Positions 7,641-16,260 of a stretch of 64,000 bases of DNA are shown in pieces. The position numbers and the translations under genes are program-made. Within the stretch, counting starts at the first letter, position 1, and the number at the start of each line of letters is the position of its first letter. Under the pieces are notes generated by a model. That model worked only from the letters and a program-made list of their open reading frames with translations, did not search any database and had not been told where the DNA came from. The DNA is taken from assembly GCA_964626685.1 (NCBI GenBank), contig CAZVJY010000009.1:10028-74027 (forward strand), in the 5' to 3' direction. The DNA comes from RGEC01 sp964626685 (GTDB lineage Bacteria > Bacteroidota > Bacteroidia > NS11-12g > UBA955).

Positions 7641-8812
7641 TAACTACAGAACAGGCCGCCGAATTGCTGGGAGGTAATCCATTGCCGCTAAAAAGCCGAA
7701 CCATTCCGCTTTTTGAGGCTGCAAATATGTATTGTGCGGAGCCGGTTGCTGCCAAAGTGGCTGTTCCGCCGTTTGATAACTCTGCCATGGATGGCTACGC
7801 TTTCCGCTGGGCTGATTTTCATCCCCAAAATCCGATGAAAATAACAGGGGAGGTTCCTGCAGGTGCAACTGCAGTTAAAAGCATAGAAAAATGCAATGCC
7901 GTGCGCATCTTCACGGGTGCCATGGTTCCTGAAGGTGCCGATACCGTGGTGATGCAGGAAAAAACCCAAGTAGAGGAAGGGCTGTTGTGGATAGATGACG
8001 ATAATCTTAGGTTGGGCGGTAATGTGCGCAAAGCCGGATCGCAGTCGGCACTTGGAGATATTTTGCTGCAATCCGGTCAAAAACTAACCCCCGGCGCCAT
8101 GGGTTTGCTGGCTTCTGCCGGCGTTTCGGAGGTTTGTGTGTGGGAAATGCCCTCGGTGAGCGTGGTGGTGACCGGTAACGAAATTGTGACACCCGGGAAG
8201 CCCCTGTTGCCGGGGCAGGTATACGAATGCAACAGCTACAGTTTGCTGAGTGCCTTGTCACAGATGGGAATCAAAGCCAATTTGTTTTACGCATCGGATA
8301 CAACCGCTGACTTACGCCAGCAGCTGGAAACGGCTATGGAAACCTCTGATCTGGTATTGATAACAGGCGGTGTTTCGGTAGGGGATTACGACCTAGTTGT
8401 GCCAACCCTTAAAGATCTTGGCGTGGATTGTATCTTTCACAAACTGAAACAAAAGCCTGCCAAACCTTTCTATTTTGGCACCAAAGGAGAGAAACGCATA
8501 TTTGGTTTGCCCGGCAATCCTGCTTCGGTGCTTACCTGCTGGTATGCCTGGATCAGACCATACATACTGAAAGCTGCAGGTGTTTCATCCGGTCATGTTT
8601 TTCAAACGGCCGTGCTTGAAAACGAATACCGTCAGAAATCCGGTTTGACCCATTTTGTGAAAGCTTTTCTGGAATGCGGGAGCGTGCAGGTGCTGGAAGG
8701 GCAGGAGAGCTATCGGCTGGATGCCTTTGCGCATGCCAATTGTTTTATCAAAACGGATGCAGAAACGGAGATTTTGCAACCCGGCGAAATCGTGCATATA
8801 ATTCTGTTTTAA
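7637..8812 (+). CDS. moeA: MoeA, molybdopterin molybdenumtransferase
   Basis: A 391-residue MoeA with the N-terminal FDNSAMDGYA motif, MGLLASAGVSEV, the MogA-like domain motifs VTGNEIVTPG and TGGVSVGDYD, and the FGLPGNPASVL loop. It inserts molybdate into adenylylated molybdopterin supplied by the MoaB domain of MoaCB. It overlaps moaA by 4 bp and is followed 3 bp later by a TauE/SafE transporter, so the three form one operon. Confidence 0.95.
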   Translation: MITTEQAAELLGGNPLPLKSRTIPLFEAANMYCAEPVAAKVAVPPFDNSAMDGYAFRWADFHPQNPMKITGEVPAGATAVKSIEKCNAVRIFTGAMVPEGADTVVMQEKTQVEEGLLWIDDDNLRLGGNVRKAGSQSALGDILLQSGQKLTPGAMGLLASAGVSEVCVWEMPSVSVVVTGNEIVTPGKPLLPGQVYECNSYSLLSALSQMGIKANLFYASDTTADLRQQLETAMETSDLVLITGGVSVGDYDLVVPTLKDLGVDCIFHKLKQKPAKPFYFGTKGEKRIFGLPGNPASVLTCWYAWIRPYILKAAGVSSGHVFQTAVLENEYRQKSGLTHFVKAFLECGSVQVLEGQESYRLDAFAHANCFIKTDAETEILQPGEIVHIILF

Positions 8813-8815
8813 GTT

Positions 8816-9541
8816 ATGGATACACAGTTGATGCTCATTGGTTTTGCCCTGGTGGCATTTCTTTATGCCGGGGTAGGACACGGCGGTGGCAGCGGGTATC
8901 TGGCTGTAATGGCACTTTGCAGTTACTACGGATACCTGACACGACCTGACGCACTGGTTTTGAACCTGGTGGTTTCAGGTATGGCATTCTTGCAATTTCA
9001 AAAGGGCGGTTATTTCAAGCTGCGCGATTTTATCTGGCTGGCCGGATTTTCTGTTCCCATGGCCTTTTTAGGCGGATTAACCCCGATAGAAGATGCTTTG
9101 TACAAAAAGATTCTGGGTGTGATGCTGATGTCGGCATCGGTACTCATGGTTTTCAGGCCTGCCGAGCCCCATAAAATCAGTGAAATGCCGCAAATTGCTG
9201 CTGCAATAATTGGTTCCGTCATTGGTTATGCAAGTGGCCTTACCGGCATTGGAGGCGGGGTTTGGCTTTCTCCGATTTTATTGCTGGCCGGCTGGGCCGG
9301 ACAAAAACAAACCGCAGCACTGAGTTCGGCATTCATTTTTGTAAACAGCCTGAGTGGCTTGCTGGGCTGGGTGAAATCAGATCAACCCTGGGATCAAAAT
9401 CTACCCGTTATGATGGGCGTTGTTTTGTTGTTTGGCAGTTTGGGTGCTTGGCTGGGAGCCGCAAAATATCAGTCAAAGGCCATGAAATGGCTACTGGCAG
9501 TGGTGCTGGGTATTGCATCATTAAAATTACTGATGGTTTAA
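8816..9541 (+). CDS. TauE/SafE family membrane transporter
   Basis: A 241-residue, strongly hydrophobic protein with about seven or eight membrane segments. The two family half-repeats are seen as GVGHGGGSGYLAVMAL near the N terminus and SGLTGIGGGVWLSPILLL in the middle. The family exports sulfite and related organosulfur anions. As the last gene of a moaA-moeA operon it may serve a molybdoenzyme involved in sulfur oxyanions, or transport another anion; this is inference. Its 3' end overlaps the convergent DUF4328 gene by 4 bp. Confidence 0.85.
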   Translation: MDTQLMLIGFALVAFLYAGVGHGGGSGYLAVMALCSYYGYLTRPDALVLNLVVSGMAFLQFQKGGYFKLRDFIWLAGFSVPMAFLGGLTPIEDALYKKILGVMLMSASVLMVFRPAEPHKISEMPQIAAAIIGSVIGYASGLTGIGGGVWLSPILLLAGWAGQKQTAALSSAFIFVNSLSGLLGWVKSDQPWDQNLPVMMGVVLLFGSLGAWLGAAKYQSKAMKWLLAVVLGIASLKLLMV

Positions 9542-10230
9542 TTTTCCGGCATTTCCTCGTCGAAAAACGCTTTGGCACTGTTGCTTTCTTCTGTTAAAAG
9601 CAGAGGTTCCACTGAGGCATAATCCCGAACCACCTTTATGGCCAATAAAGCCGTTGCCAGGCCCCAGCCGGTGGCTACCATATCGAACAATGAGGCATTG
9701 ATAAATTCAACCATGCTTTCTGCTTTGGTCGTTAGCTGGTAGGAGATTCTTCCCAAAATATTGTTCAAAATCCACGCAAACCACCAGATACCTAAAACAT
9801 CCAATCTCAGGGGTTGGGCATTGAACGGGTTTTTTACACTGAGGATTTTGTTTGCTGTTTGATACATCTCTTTCATTATTTGAAATGGCCTCCAAAGATT
9901 TAAAAATGGAACAAACCAACCGCCCGCAGCCCATCCATCGGTATATCGCATGTTCTCTTTTTGATTGAGATTGTAATATGCTCTGCGAAACCACATTATG
10001 AAGCTAATACCTGAGCCAATCCAGCCCAATATTTGCAAAACAGCGATTGCTCGTTGTCTCAGGTCATTCATGTTTGCCGAATTCATATCCACTTCTGCTC
10101 CATTACGCCAGCTGTTTATAAGTTGATACTCAAAAAAGCTAGAAACAAGACTTATAGCATACAGGCCAACAATAATCCATAGAAAAACCTGGGTTATTTT
10201 CGCACGTTGTTTATTGGGTTTGAAATTCAT
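9538..10230 (-). CDS. DUF4328 membrane protein
   Basis: A 230-residue protein with about five hydrophobic segments. The core RYTDGWAAGGWFVPFLN and the following LWRPFQIMKEMY match the DUF4328 family. Function is unknown. It splits the molybdenum cofactor genes but shows no link to them. A weak promoter (TAAAATTG at 10238-10245) lies 7 nt before the ATG. Confidence 0.8.
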   Translation of the reverse strand: MNFKPNKQRAKITQVFLWIIVGLYAISLVSSFFEYQLINSWRNGAEVDMNSANMNDLRQRAIAVLQILGWIGSGISFIMWFRRAYYNLNQKENMRYTDGWAAGGWFVPFLNLWRPFQIMKEMYQTANKILSVKNPFNAQPLRLDVLGIWWFAWILNNILGRISYQLTTKAESMVEFINASLFDMVATGWGLATALLAIKVVRDYASVEPLLLTEESNSAKAFFDEEMPEN

Positions 10231-10289
10231 AGTCTGACAATTTTACGGACTAATCACCACAATCACAAGAACGAATTATGAAAGGGTTT

Positions 10290-10297
10290 TATCTTCG
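10290..10297 (+). promoter_or_regulatory. -7 promoter box of moaCB
   Basis: TATCTTCG, one base from consensus, ends 5 nt before the moaCB ATG. The same octamer and a similar spacing occur upstream of ruvX. Confidence 0.4.
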
Positions 10298-10302
10298 CCC
10301 AC

Positions 10303-11217
10303 ATGAACGACATCACCCATAAGATAACCACCCTGCGCACCGCCACTGCTGAGGCAGTGGTGAGGGCCGGAAAGGTTGAAACCCTTGAAGCCATTAAAAA
10401 CAAAGCTGTACCCAAGGGTGATGTATTTGAATTTTCGCGCGCTGCAGCACTGTTTGCAGTGAAAAACACCGCCCATGTTATTCCAGACTGTCATCCACTG
10501 CCGGTAGAATCCTGCAAGGTGGAATTTTCTGTAGACGATATTGGGATTCATATACGGGTAGAAGTGAAAGCCATTTACCGCACGGGCGTGGAAGTAGAAG
10601 CCATGCATGGCGCCGCCATTGCAGCCTTAACCATGTATGATATGCTGAAGCCCATTGATAAAAATGTGGAAATTCAGCACATTCGTCTGGTTGCTAAAAA
10701 GGGTGGTAAATCCGATTATACTGATATACCTAAGCGTAAAATCAATGCGATGGTGGTGGTGTGCAGCGATACCATTTCCAAGGGTAACAAAGAAGACAAA
10801 GCAGGCAAATCCATCATTAACAGGCTGGAACAATACGGCATTTCTATAACAGTATATTCCATTATTCCCGATGAGCCCAAAGATATTGCCCGCAAGGCAG
10901 AACTGGCCAGCCAAAGCGGATTTGATTTGCTTATTTACACCGGAGGAACCGGCCTTTCAAAGCGCGATGTAACTCCCGAAACCATTCTGCCCATGCTGGA
11001 TCGGGAAGTTCCCGGCATCATGGAAGCGGCACGCAAATACGGACAGGAGCGTATGCCCTATGCCATGGTAAGCCGCGGTGTGGCCGGCTATATCGGCAAC
11101 ACTCTGATCCTTACCTTGCCCGGAAGTATAAGAGGGGCGGAAGAAAGCATGGATGCGCTGTTTCCTTATGTGCTACACCTGTTTCGTGTGGCCGATGGTG
11201 GCAGGCATGATGCCTGA
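10303..11217 (+). CDS. moaCB: MoaC-MoaB fusion: cyclic pyranopterin phosphate synthase / molybdopterin adenylyltransferase
   Basis: A 304-residue fusion. Residues 1 to about 150 are MoaC, with the substrate motifs DCHPLPVE and GVEVEAMHGAAIAALTMYDM, which makes cPMP from the MoaA product. Residues from about 155 are a MoaB/MogA domain with MVVVCSDT, YTGGTGLSKRDVTPE and TLPGSIRGAEESM, which adenylylates molybdopterin before MoeA inserts Mo. This fusion is known in Bacteroidota. The gene stands alone with its own promoter, and completes the Moco pathway together with moaA, moaDE, moeB, moeA and mobA. Confidence 0.95.
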   Translation: MNDITHKITTLRTATAEAVVRAGKVETLEAIKNKAVPKGDVFEFSRAAALFAVKNTAHVIPDCHPLPVESCKVEFSVDDIGIHIRVEVKAIYRTGVEVEAMHGAAIAALTMYDMLKPIDKNVEIQHIRLVAKKGGKSDYTDIPKRKINAMVVVCSDTISKGNKEDKAGKSIINRLEQYGISITVYSIIPDEPKDIARKAELASQSGFDLLIYTGGTGLSKRDVTPETILPMLDREVPGIMEAARKYGQERMPYAMVSRGVAGYIGNTLILTLPGSIRGAEESMDALFPYVLHLFRVADGGRHDA

Positions 11218-11220
11218 TTA

Positions 11221-11256
11221 TGACAAATTGGCGGATAATTTGTCGGCATGCTGACA
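11221..11256. promoter_or_regulatory. Overlapping inverted repeats upstream of groES
   Basis: GACAAATT at 11222-11229 and its exact complement AATTTGTC at 11237-11244 are separated by 7 nt. The right arm overlaps a second, near-perfect 16-bp palindrome TGTCGGCATGCTGACA at 11241-11256. This gives three GACA/TGTC half-sites about 95-130 bp upstream of the groES ATG and directly after the moaCB stop. A stress operator is possible. The usual CIRCE sequence is not present. No T-tract follows, so a terminator is unlikely. Confidence 0.4.
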
Positions 11257-11349
11257 TATTTACCTCAATATACGAAAAAAAAGTCATGTTTTCAAATTGG
11301 CACAGGTTTGGACTATGCAGGGTCATACAACCAAAAAATATATAATTGT

Positions 11350-11625
11350 ATGTCAGTAAACGTTAAACCTCTGGCCGACAGGGTTCTGGTAGAACCCCTC
11401 GCAGCCGAACAAAAGACTGCAGGTGGTATCATTATCCCCGATACCGCTAAGGAAAAACCCCAAAAAGGCACTGTAGTTGCCGTGGGTGAAGGTAAAAAAG
11501 ATGAGCCTATGACCGTAAAGGTGGGCGACACTGTTCTTTACGGCAAGTATGCCGGTACCGAAATCAACGTGGAAGGTAAAGATTACCTCATCATGCGTGA
11601 AAGTGACATTTTCGCAATTATCTAA
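11350..11625 (+). CDS. groES: GroES co-chaperonin (Cpn10)
   Basis: A 91-residue protein starting MSVNVKPLADRVLVEPL, with the mobile loop EQKTAGGIIIPDTA and the C-terminal DYLIMRESDIFAII. It caps the GroEL folding chamber. The open frame reaches back to 11248 but the added residues are not GroES-like, so the ATG at 11350 is used. groEL begins 15 bp downstream in the same operon. Confidence 0.97.
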   Translation: MSVNVKPLADRVLVEPLAAEQKTAGGIIIPDTAKEKPQKGTVVAVGEGKKDEPMTVKVGDTVLYGKYAGTEINVEGKDYLIMRESDIFAII

Positions 11626-11640
11626 TCAATCTTACAAAAA

Positions 11641-13275
11641 ATGGCAAAGAAAATTGAATTCAATGTGACCGCCCGCGAAGGTTTGAAGCGCGGTGTGGAT
11701 GCTTTGGCAAACGCAGTAAAAGTAACCCTGGGTCCCAAAGGCCGTAATGTGGTTATCGACAAAAAATTCGGTGCACCTCAGATTACCAAAGATGGTGTAT
11801 CCGTAGCAAAAGAAATTGAACTGAAAGATCCCGTGGAAAACATGGGTGCCCAGATGCTCAAGGAAGTGGCCAGCAAAACCGCCGATATCGCAGGTGATGG
11901 AACCACTACAGCTACTGTTTTGGCACAGGCCATCGTAACTGCAGGTTTGAAAAACGTAGCTGCCGGTGCCAATCCCATGGACCTGAAGCGCGGTATCGAC
12001 AAAGCTGTGAAGGCTGCCGTAGAAAATCTGGACAAAATGAGTCAGGCTGTGGGTGATGATAACTCAAAAATCGAACAGGTTGCCACTATCTCCGCCAACA
12101 ACGACAATACCATTGGCAAACTTATTGCCGAAGCCATGAAAAAAGTGGGTAAAGATGGCGTTATCACTGTGGAAGAAGCCAAAGGTACCGACACGACCGT
12201 TGAAGTGGTGGAAGGTATGCAGTTTGACCGTGGCTACCTCAGCCCCTATTTTGTTACCAATGCAGATAAGATGGAAGCTGACCTCGAGAATGCTTACATT
12301 CTGATTTACGACAAAAAGGTTAGCACCATGAAGGATTTGCTGCCTGTGCTGGAAAAAGTAGTACAGACCGGTAAGCCCCTGTTGATTATTGCCGAGGATG
12401 TAGAAGGCGAAGCCCTGGCTACTTTGGTGGTAAACAAAATCCGTGGTGCCTTGAAAATAGCTGCTGTTAAAGCTCCCGGCTTTGGCGACCGCAGAAAAGA
12501 AATGTTGCAGGATATTGCCATCCTTACCGGTGGCAGTGTAATCAGCGAAGAGCAGGGCCGCAGGCTGGAAGATGCTCAGCTGACCGACCTGGGTCGTGCC
12601 GAGAAAATTACCATTGACAAGGACAACACGACTATTGTAAATGGAGCAGGTGACAAGGCCGGTATTACCGCCCGTGTAAACCAGATCAAAGCCCAGATTG
12701 AAACCACCACCAGCGACTACGACCGTGAGAAACTGCAGGAGCGTTTGGCCAAGCTGGCCGGCGGTGTGGCTGTGCTATATATTGGTGCCGCTACCGAAGT
12801 GGAAATGAAAGAAAAGAAAGACCGCGTAGATGACGCTCTGCATGCAACACGTGCGGCTGTGGAAGAAGGTATCGTACCAGGCGGTGGTGTTAGCTTTATC
12901 CGTGCCATCAAGGCGCTGGAAGGCCTCACTGGCGACAACGAAGACGAAACAACAGGTATCGGTATCGTGCGTCGCGCACTTGAAGAGCCTCTGCGTCAAA
13001 TTATTGCCAACGCCGGTGGCGAAGGCAGCATTGTGGTGCAGAAGGTAACTGAAGGCAGTGCCGATTTTGGTTACAATGCCCGCACTGAGAAATACGAAAA
13101 CCTGATTGCGGCCGGTGTTATCGATCCCAAGAAGGTAAGCCGTGTGGCTTTGGAAAACGCTGCCTCTATTGGCGGTATGATCCTCACCACCGAGTGTGTT
13201 CTTTCTGAAATCAAGGAAGACGAAAAGCCCCATTCTCATGGACCCGATATGGGTGGCATGGGCGGCATGATGTAA
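11641..13275 (+). CDS. groEL: GroEL chaperonin (Cpn60)
   Basis: A 544-residue protein with VTLGPKGRNVVIDK, the ATPase motif DGTTTATVLAQA near residue 87, the signature AAVEEGIVPGGGVS and the C-terminal GGM tail (DMGGMGGMM). It folds cytosolic proteins in ATP-driven cycles with GroES. Length is typical. The operon ends 25 bp later at a strong hairpin terminator. Confidence 0.98.
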   Translation: MAKKIEFNVTAREGLKRGVDALANAVKVTLGPKGRNVVIDKKFGAPQITKDGVSVAKEIELKDPVENMGAQMLKEVASKTADIAGDGTTTATVLAQAIVTAGLKNVAAGANPMDLKRGIDKAVKAAVENLDKMSQAVGDDNSKIEQVATISANNDNTIGKLIAEAMKKVGKDGVITVEEAKGTDTTVEVVEGMQFDRGYLSPYFVTNADKMEADLENAYILIYDKKVSTMKDLLPVLEKVVQTGKPLLIIAEDVEGEALATLVVNKIRGALKIAAVKAPGFGDRRKEMLQDIAILTGGSVISEEQGRRLEDAQLTDLGRAEKITIDKDNTTIVNGAGDKAGITARVNQIKAQIETTTSDYDREKLQERLAKLAGGVAVLYIGAATEVEMKEKKDRVDDALHATRAAVEEGIVPGGGVSFIRAIKALEGLTGDNEDETTGIGIVRRALEEPLRQIIANAGGEGSIVVQKVTEGSADFGYNARTEKYENLIAAGVIDPKKVSRVALENAASIGGMILTTECVLSEIKEDEKPHSHGPDMGGMGGMM

Positions 13276-13299
13276 GCATCAGCTGAAATATTAAAATAG

Positions 13300-13329
13300 A
13301 AAAAGGTCGCCATTGGGTGACCTTTTTTT
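13300..13329 (+). terminator. Rho-independent terminator after groEL
   Basis: The stem AAAAAGGTC-GCC pairs with GG-TGACCTTTTT around an ATTG loop and is followed by T residues. An upstream in-frame ATG of the next gene (13317) falls inside this hairpin. Confidence 0.85.
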
Positions 13330-13361
13330 ATGTAAAACAGATTCTTATTACCGTTGCAGGT

Positions 13362-13369
13362 TACCTTTG
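13362..13369 (+). promoter_or_regulatory. -7 promoter box of the CHU_C protein gene
   Basis: TACCTTTG, an exact TAnnTTTG match, ends 4 nt before the GTG at 13374. It supports GTG as the start and a leaderless message. Confidence 0.5.
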
Positions 13370-13373
13370 CCCC

Positions 13374-15269
13374 GTGAAAAGGCTTTCACTGTTGTTGTTC
13401 GTATTGGTAACTATTCGATTTTTGTCGGCTCAGCCTTGCAAATCTATAAAAAACAAGCCCAAACAACTTACTACCAAATGTATTAAAATCCACTCCATAC
13501 TGGTGGATGCATGTGGTTCGCCAGAAGGGGAAAATGAAATTCTGCTTTTTTACACCGGAAATACCTCGCTTACGCTGAGTAAGCTCAGCGCAAAATGGCC
13601 TAATGCCGGAAACAATTGGCTGGGCTTAACCCAAAATGCTGCTACCGCAAAAAAAGTATCCGATATTAATGCTACCATCGCGGGTTGCGGCAAATTGATT
13701 GAACCTCTAGCCGGTATTATTCCTGCAAACAAGCAGGTCTATTTGTTCACATCCACCAATTTTATTGTAGGTTCCAATCAGTTCACCAACCTATCGGATA
13801 CCGCGTATGCCATTTTTCAAAAATCAGGCAATACTGCCGGACATTTTGCCAATTACTCCACACCTTCGGGGTTGCGCACCACCATTTTATCTGTTGCCGG
13901 GTCCTGCAGCGATACCGCAATTTATGACAAAGTGAAACTGGTTAAGCAAAATAGAACTGTGGGTGCCGAAGATGGCGGATATGTGAATTTTGATAGTCTG
14001 GGTGGTGCAACCTACCTAAATGATGGCTGTAACGCCCCTGTTGATCCTCCGAAAGTAAACGCCCAAATCACCAACGGCAGCAGTTTTTGTCCGGGGGATT
14101 CCGTCATGCTAAAAGGATCTGTTTCCGGCGGCCTTTGTTTTGTGTGGCGCGCCAAAACTGGTCAGTTCTCAGATTCCACAACCCTGACAACCGTATACTA
14201 TCCCAATTATGCCAATCCATCTGCGCCCGAACTATGGCTTTTTAGCTGCAACAGCAGTATCAAAGCAGTGGTTAATATAAACATCAAACCACAGCAGCCG
14301 GTTTCTGCAGGGAAAGACACAATGGTCTGCTCTGGCAATACCATCGTGCTGAAAATGCGCTCCGGTTCCGGCCCTGTGCTTTGGAAGCCGCTGGATGGTT
14401 CCGGTATTATCCAGAATCCTACGGCAGTTTCTACAACGTATTTGCCTTCTACTGCAGATACTGCTGTTAAATTTGTTTTACAGGCATTCAACGGCTGCAA
14501 GTCCGCCAATGATACCTTTAAGGCGGTGTTTATTCAGAAAATCAAACCCGATTTTCAACTTTCAGATTCTGTGGTTTGCCGTAATGCCGATTCGGTGTTT
14601 TTGTTGCCTTTGAATAAGGGCGGTGTTTTCAGCGGACTCACATTTTCTGCTACACCAGCATATTGGCCGTCTGTTCCAGGCAGGTACAGAATTGTATATG
14701 TTACCCAAAACCGCGGATGCAAGGATTCTGCAGTAAAATATCTGCTGGTGAACCCTAATCCCAATGCGCTGTTTGATTTGTTACCCGGTGATACTGTAAA
14801 AACAGGGTCGGTTGTAAAAGCAATACCACGTCAAACGGGCGCATACCGACATGTGTGGAGTATAGCCGGCAATGTTGTTACATGGCCATTTGCACCCGCT
14901 AAGGAAGGTCGTTACAGGGTATTACATACCATCACTGATTCGATCACCGGTTGTTCAGATACCGCTTCTGTTGTGCTAATCGTTATCGGAGATGAAGATA
15001 TTCGCATGGCAAATGTGTTTACACCCAATGGTGACAGCCTTAATGATGTGTTTAACTTTGTGGGCAGCGGCATTAGGAATTCAAATCTTAAGATTTTTAA
15101 CCGCTGGGGTGAAAAACTCTTTGAAAGCGACGATCAGCGACACGGCTGGAATGGTAAGACATACGGCGGGGTTATCTGCCCTGAAGGCGTTTATTTCTGG
15201 CAAATGTATGTGCAGATGCAAAGCGGTAAAAAATCTTATTATTCCGGCACAGTGACCTTGCTGCGATAA
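13374..15269 (+). CDS. Secreted protein with lamin-tail-like N terminus and gliding-type (CHU_C) T9SS signal
   Basis: About 631 residues. From the GTG at 13374 it starts with a signal peptide (M)KRLSLLLFVLVTIRFLSAQ. Residues about 30-230 contain ILVDACGSPEGENEILLFY and resemble a lamin-tail domain. Then come Ig-like segments rich in Ser, Thr and Asp with cysteines. The last 85 residues (NVFTPNGDSLNDVF, IFNRWGEKLFES, GWNGK, CPEGVYFW) are the gliding-motility C-terminal domain used as a type IX secretion signal. So it is probably exported to the cell surface, with unknown ligand. The ATG at 13317 lies in the groEL terminator and is not used. Confidence 0.85.
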   Translation: MKRLSLLLFVLVTIRFLSAQPCKSIKNKPKQLTTKCIKIHSILVDACGSPEGENEILLFYTGNTSLTLSKLSAKWPNAGNNWLGLTQNAATAKKVSDINATIAGCGKLIEPLAGIIPANKQVYLFTSTNFIVGSNQFTNLSDTAYAIFQKSGNTAGHFANYSTPSGLRTTILSVAGSCSDTAIYDKVKLVKQNRTVGAEDGGYVNFDSLGGATYLNDGCNAPVDPPKVNAQITNGSSFCPGDSVMLKGSVSGGLCFVWRAKTGQFSDSTTLTTVYYPNYANPSAPELWLFSCNSSIKAVVNINIKPQQPVSAGKDTMVCSGNTIVLKMRSGSGPVLWKPLDGSGIIQNPTAVSTTYLPSTADTAVKFVLQAFNGCKSANDTFKAVFIQKIKPDFQLSDSVVCRNADSVFLLPLNKGGVFSGLTFSATPAYWPSVPGRYRIVYVTQNRGCKDSAVKYLLVNPNPNALFDLLPGDTVKTGSVVKAIPRQTGAYRHVWSIAGNVVTWPFAPAKEGRYRVLHTITDSITGCSDTASVVLIVIGDEDIRMANVFTPNGDSLNDVFNFVGSGIRNSNLKIFNRWGEKLFESDDQRHGWNGKTYGGVICPEGVYFWQMYVQMQSGKKSYYSGTVTLLR

Positions 15270-15276
15270 TCCTGTC

Positions 15277-15284
15277 TATCTTCG
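15277..15284 (+). promoter_or_regulatory. -7 promoter box of ruvX-def-ubiA
   Basis: TATCTTCG ends 4 nt before the ruvX ATG, the same octamer as upstream of moaCB. Confidence 0.4.
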
Positions 15285-15288
15285 CATC

Positions 15289-15702
15289 ATGCCGCGAATA
15301 CTGGCTTTTGATTATGGAATGAAACGGACCGGTATTGCGGTTACCGATCCGCTGAAAATGATTGCAAGCCCTCTCATGGCTGTAGAAACAGCAAAGCTTC
15401 ATTTGTGGCTGCAACAATATCTTGCACAGGAAAGTGTTGAGTCTTTTGTGGTTGGGCTTCCCAGCCGATTAAGCGGGGAAGATACCCATGCTACGCAGCC
15501 GGTGCTGTTGTTTATTGAAAAACTCAGGGAAGTTTATCCCGATATTCCAGTTTATACCATTGATGAAAGATTGAGCAGCCGCGAGGCAAAACAAAGTATT
15601 ATCAACAGTGGTGCCGGAAAACAAAAACGTGCGGACAAGAAATTGCTGGATACCGTCAGCGCAACCTTAATTTTGCAAACACACCTTCAAAGAATCTCAT
15701 GA
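15289..15702 (+). CDS. ruvX: RuvX/YqgF, putative Holliday junction resolvase
   Basis: A 137-residue RNase H-fold protein with catalytic-type acidic motifs: ILAFDYGMKRTGIAVTD at the N terminus, FVVGLPSRLSGE, TIDERLSSREA and KKLLDTVSA at the C terminus. YqgF proteins act in pre-16S rRNA maturation and are annotated as Holliday junction resolvases. Length is normal. It overlaps def by 4 bp (ATGA) in a three-gene operon. Confidence 0.92.
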   Translation: MPRILAFDYGMKRTGIAVTDPLKMIASPLMAVETAKLHLWLQQYLAQESVESFVVGLPSRLSGEDTHATQPVLLFIEKLREVYPDIPVYTIDERLSSREAKQSIINSGAGKQKRADKKLLDTVSATLILQTHLQRIS

Positions 15703-16250
15703 TATTGCCTGTTTACGCATACGGACAGCCGGTTTTACGGCAAAAAGCCACCGAAATTGACAAAGATTATCCCAATTTAAAAGGGTTGATTGCGGATATG
15801 TTTGAAACCATGTATGCCAGCAATGGTATTGGCCTGGCTGCACCCCAGATCGGCCTGGGTATCAGGTTGTTTATTACAGACGGTTCAGAAATTGAAAATA
15901 TTAAACCGGAAGGGTTTAAACAGGTGTTTATCAATCCACAGATTATAGAAGAATTCGATGAAAAGTGGGATTACGAGGAAGGCTGTCTGAGTATTCCCCA
16001 GGTGCGTGCCGATGTAAACCGCCACAGTAAGCTGGTTTTGCACTACTATGATGAAAACTGGCAGGAGCACACCCATGAGTTTGAAGGCATGGCAGCACGC
16101 ATTATCCAGCATGAATACGATCACATTGAAGGCATTTTATTTACCGACCGCATTCATCCGTTGAAACGAACCATGCTAAAATCCAGGCTAAACAACATAA
16201 GTCAGGGCCGCGTGAATGTTTCGTATAAAATGAAGTTCGCAAAAAAGTAA
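15699..16250 (+). CDS. def: Peptide deformylase
   Basis: A 183-residue metallo-deformylase that removes the formyl group from new proteins. The three family motifs are complete: GIGLAAPQIG, EEGCLSIP with the metal cysteine, and IIQHEYDHIEG with the two metal histidines and the catalytic glutamate. It overlaps ruvX and is followed after 10 bp by a UbiA-family gene. Confidence 0.97.
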   Translation: MILPVYAYGQPVLRQKATEIDKDYPNLKGLIADMFETMYASNGIGLAAPQIGLGIRLFITDGSEIENIKPEGFKQVFINPQIIEEFDEKWDYEEGCLSIPQVRADVNRHSKLVLHYYDENWQEHTHEFEGMAARIIQHEYDHIEGILFTDRIHPLKRTMLKSRLNNISQGRVNVSYKMKFAKK

Positions 16251-16260
16251 AGTCTGGTTT

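Noticed and set aside
13317..13373. ATG upstream of the CHU_C gene as its start
   Set aside because: It is inside the groEL terminator hairpin and the added residues are not a signal peptide. A -7 box precedes the GTG at 13374.
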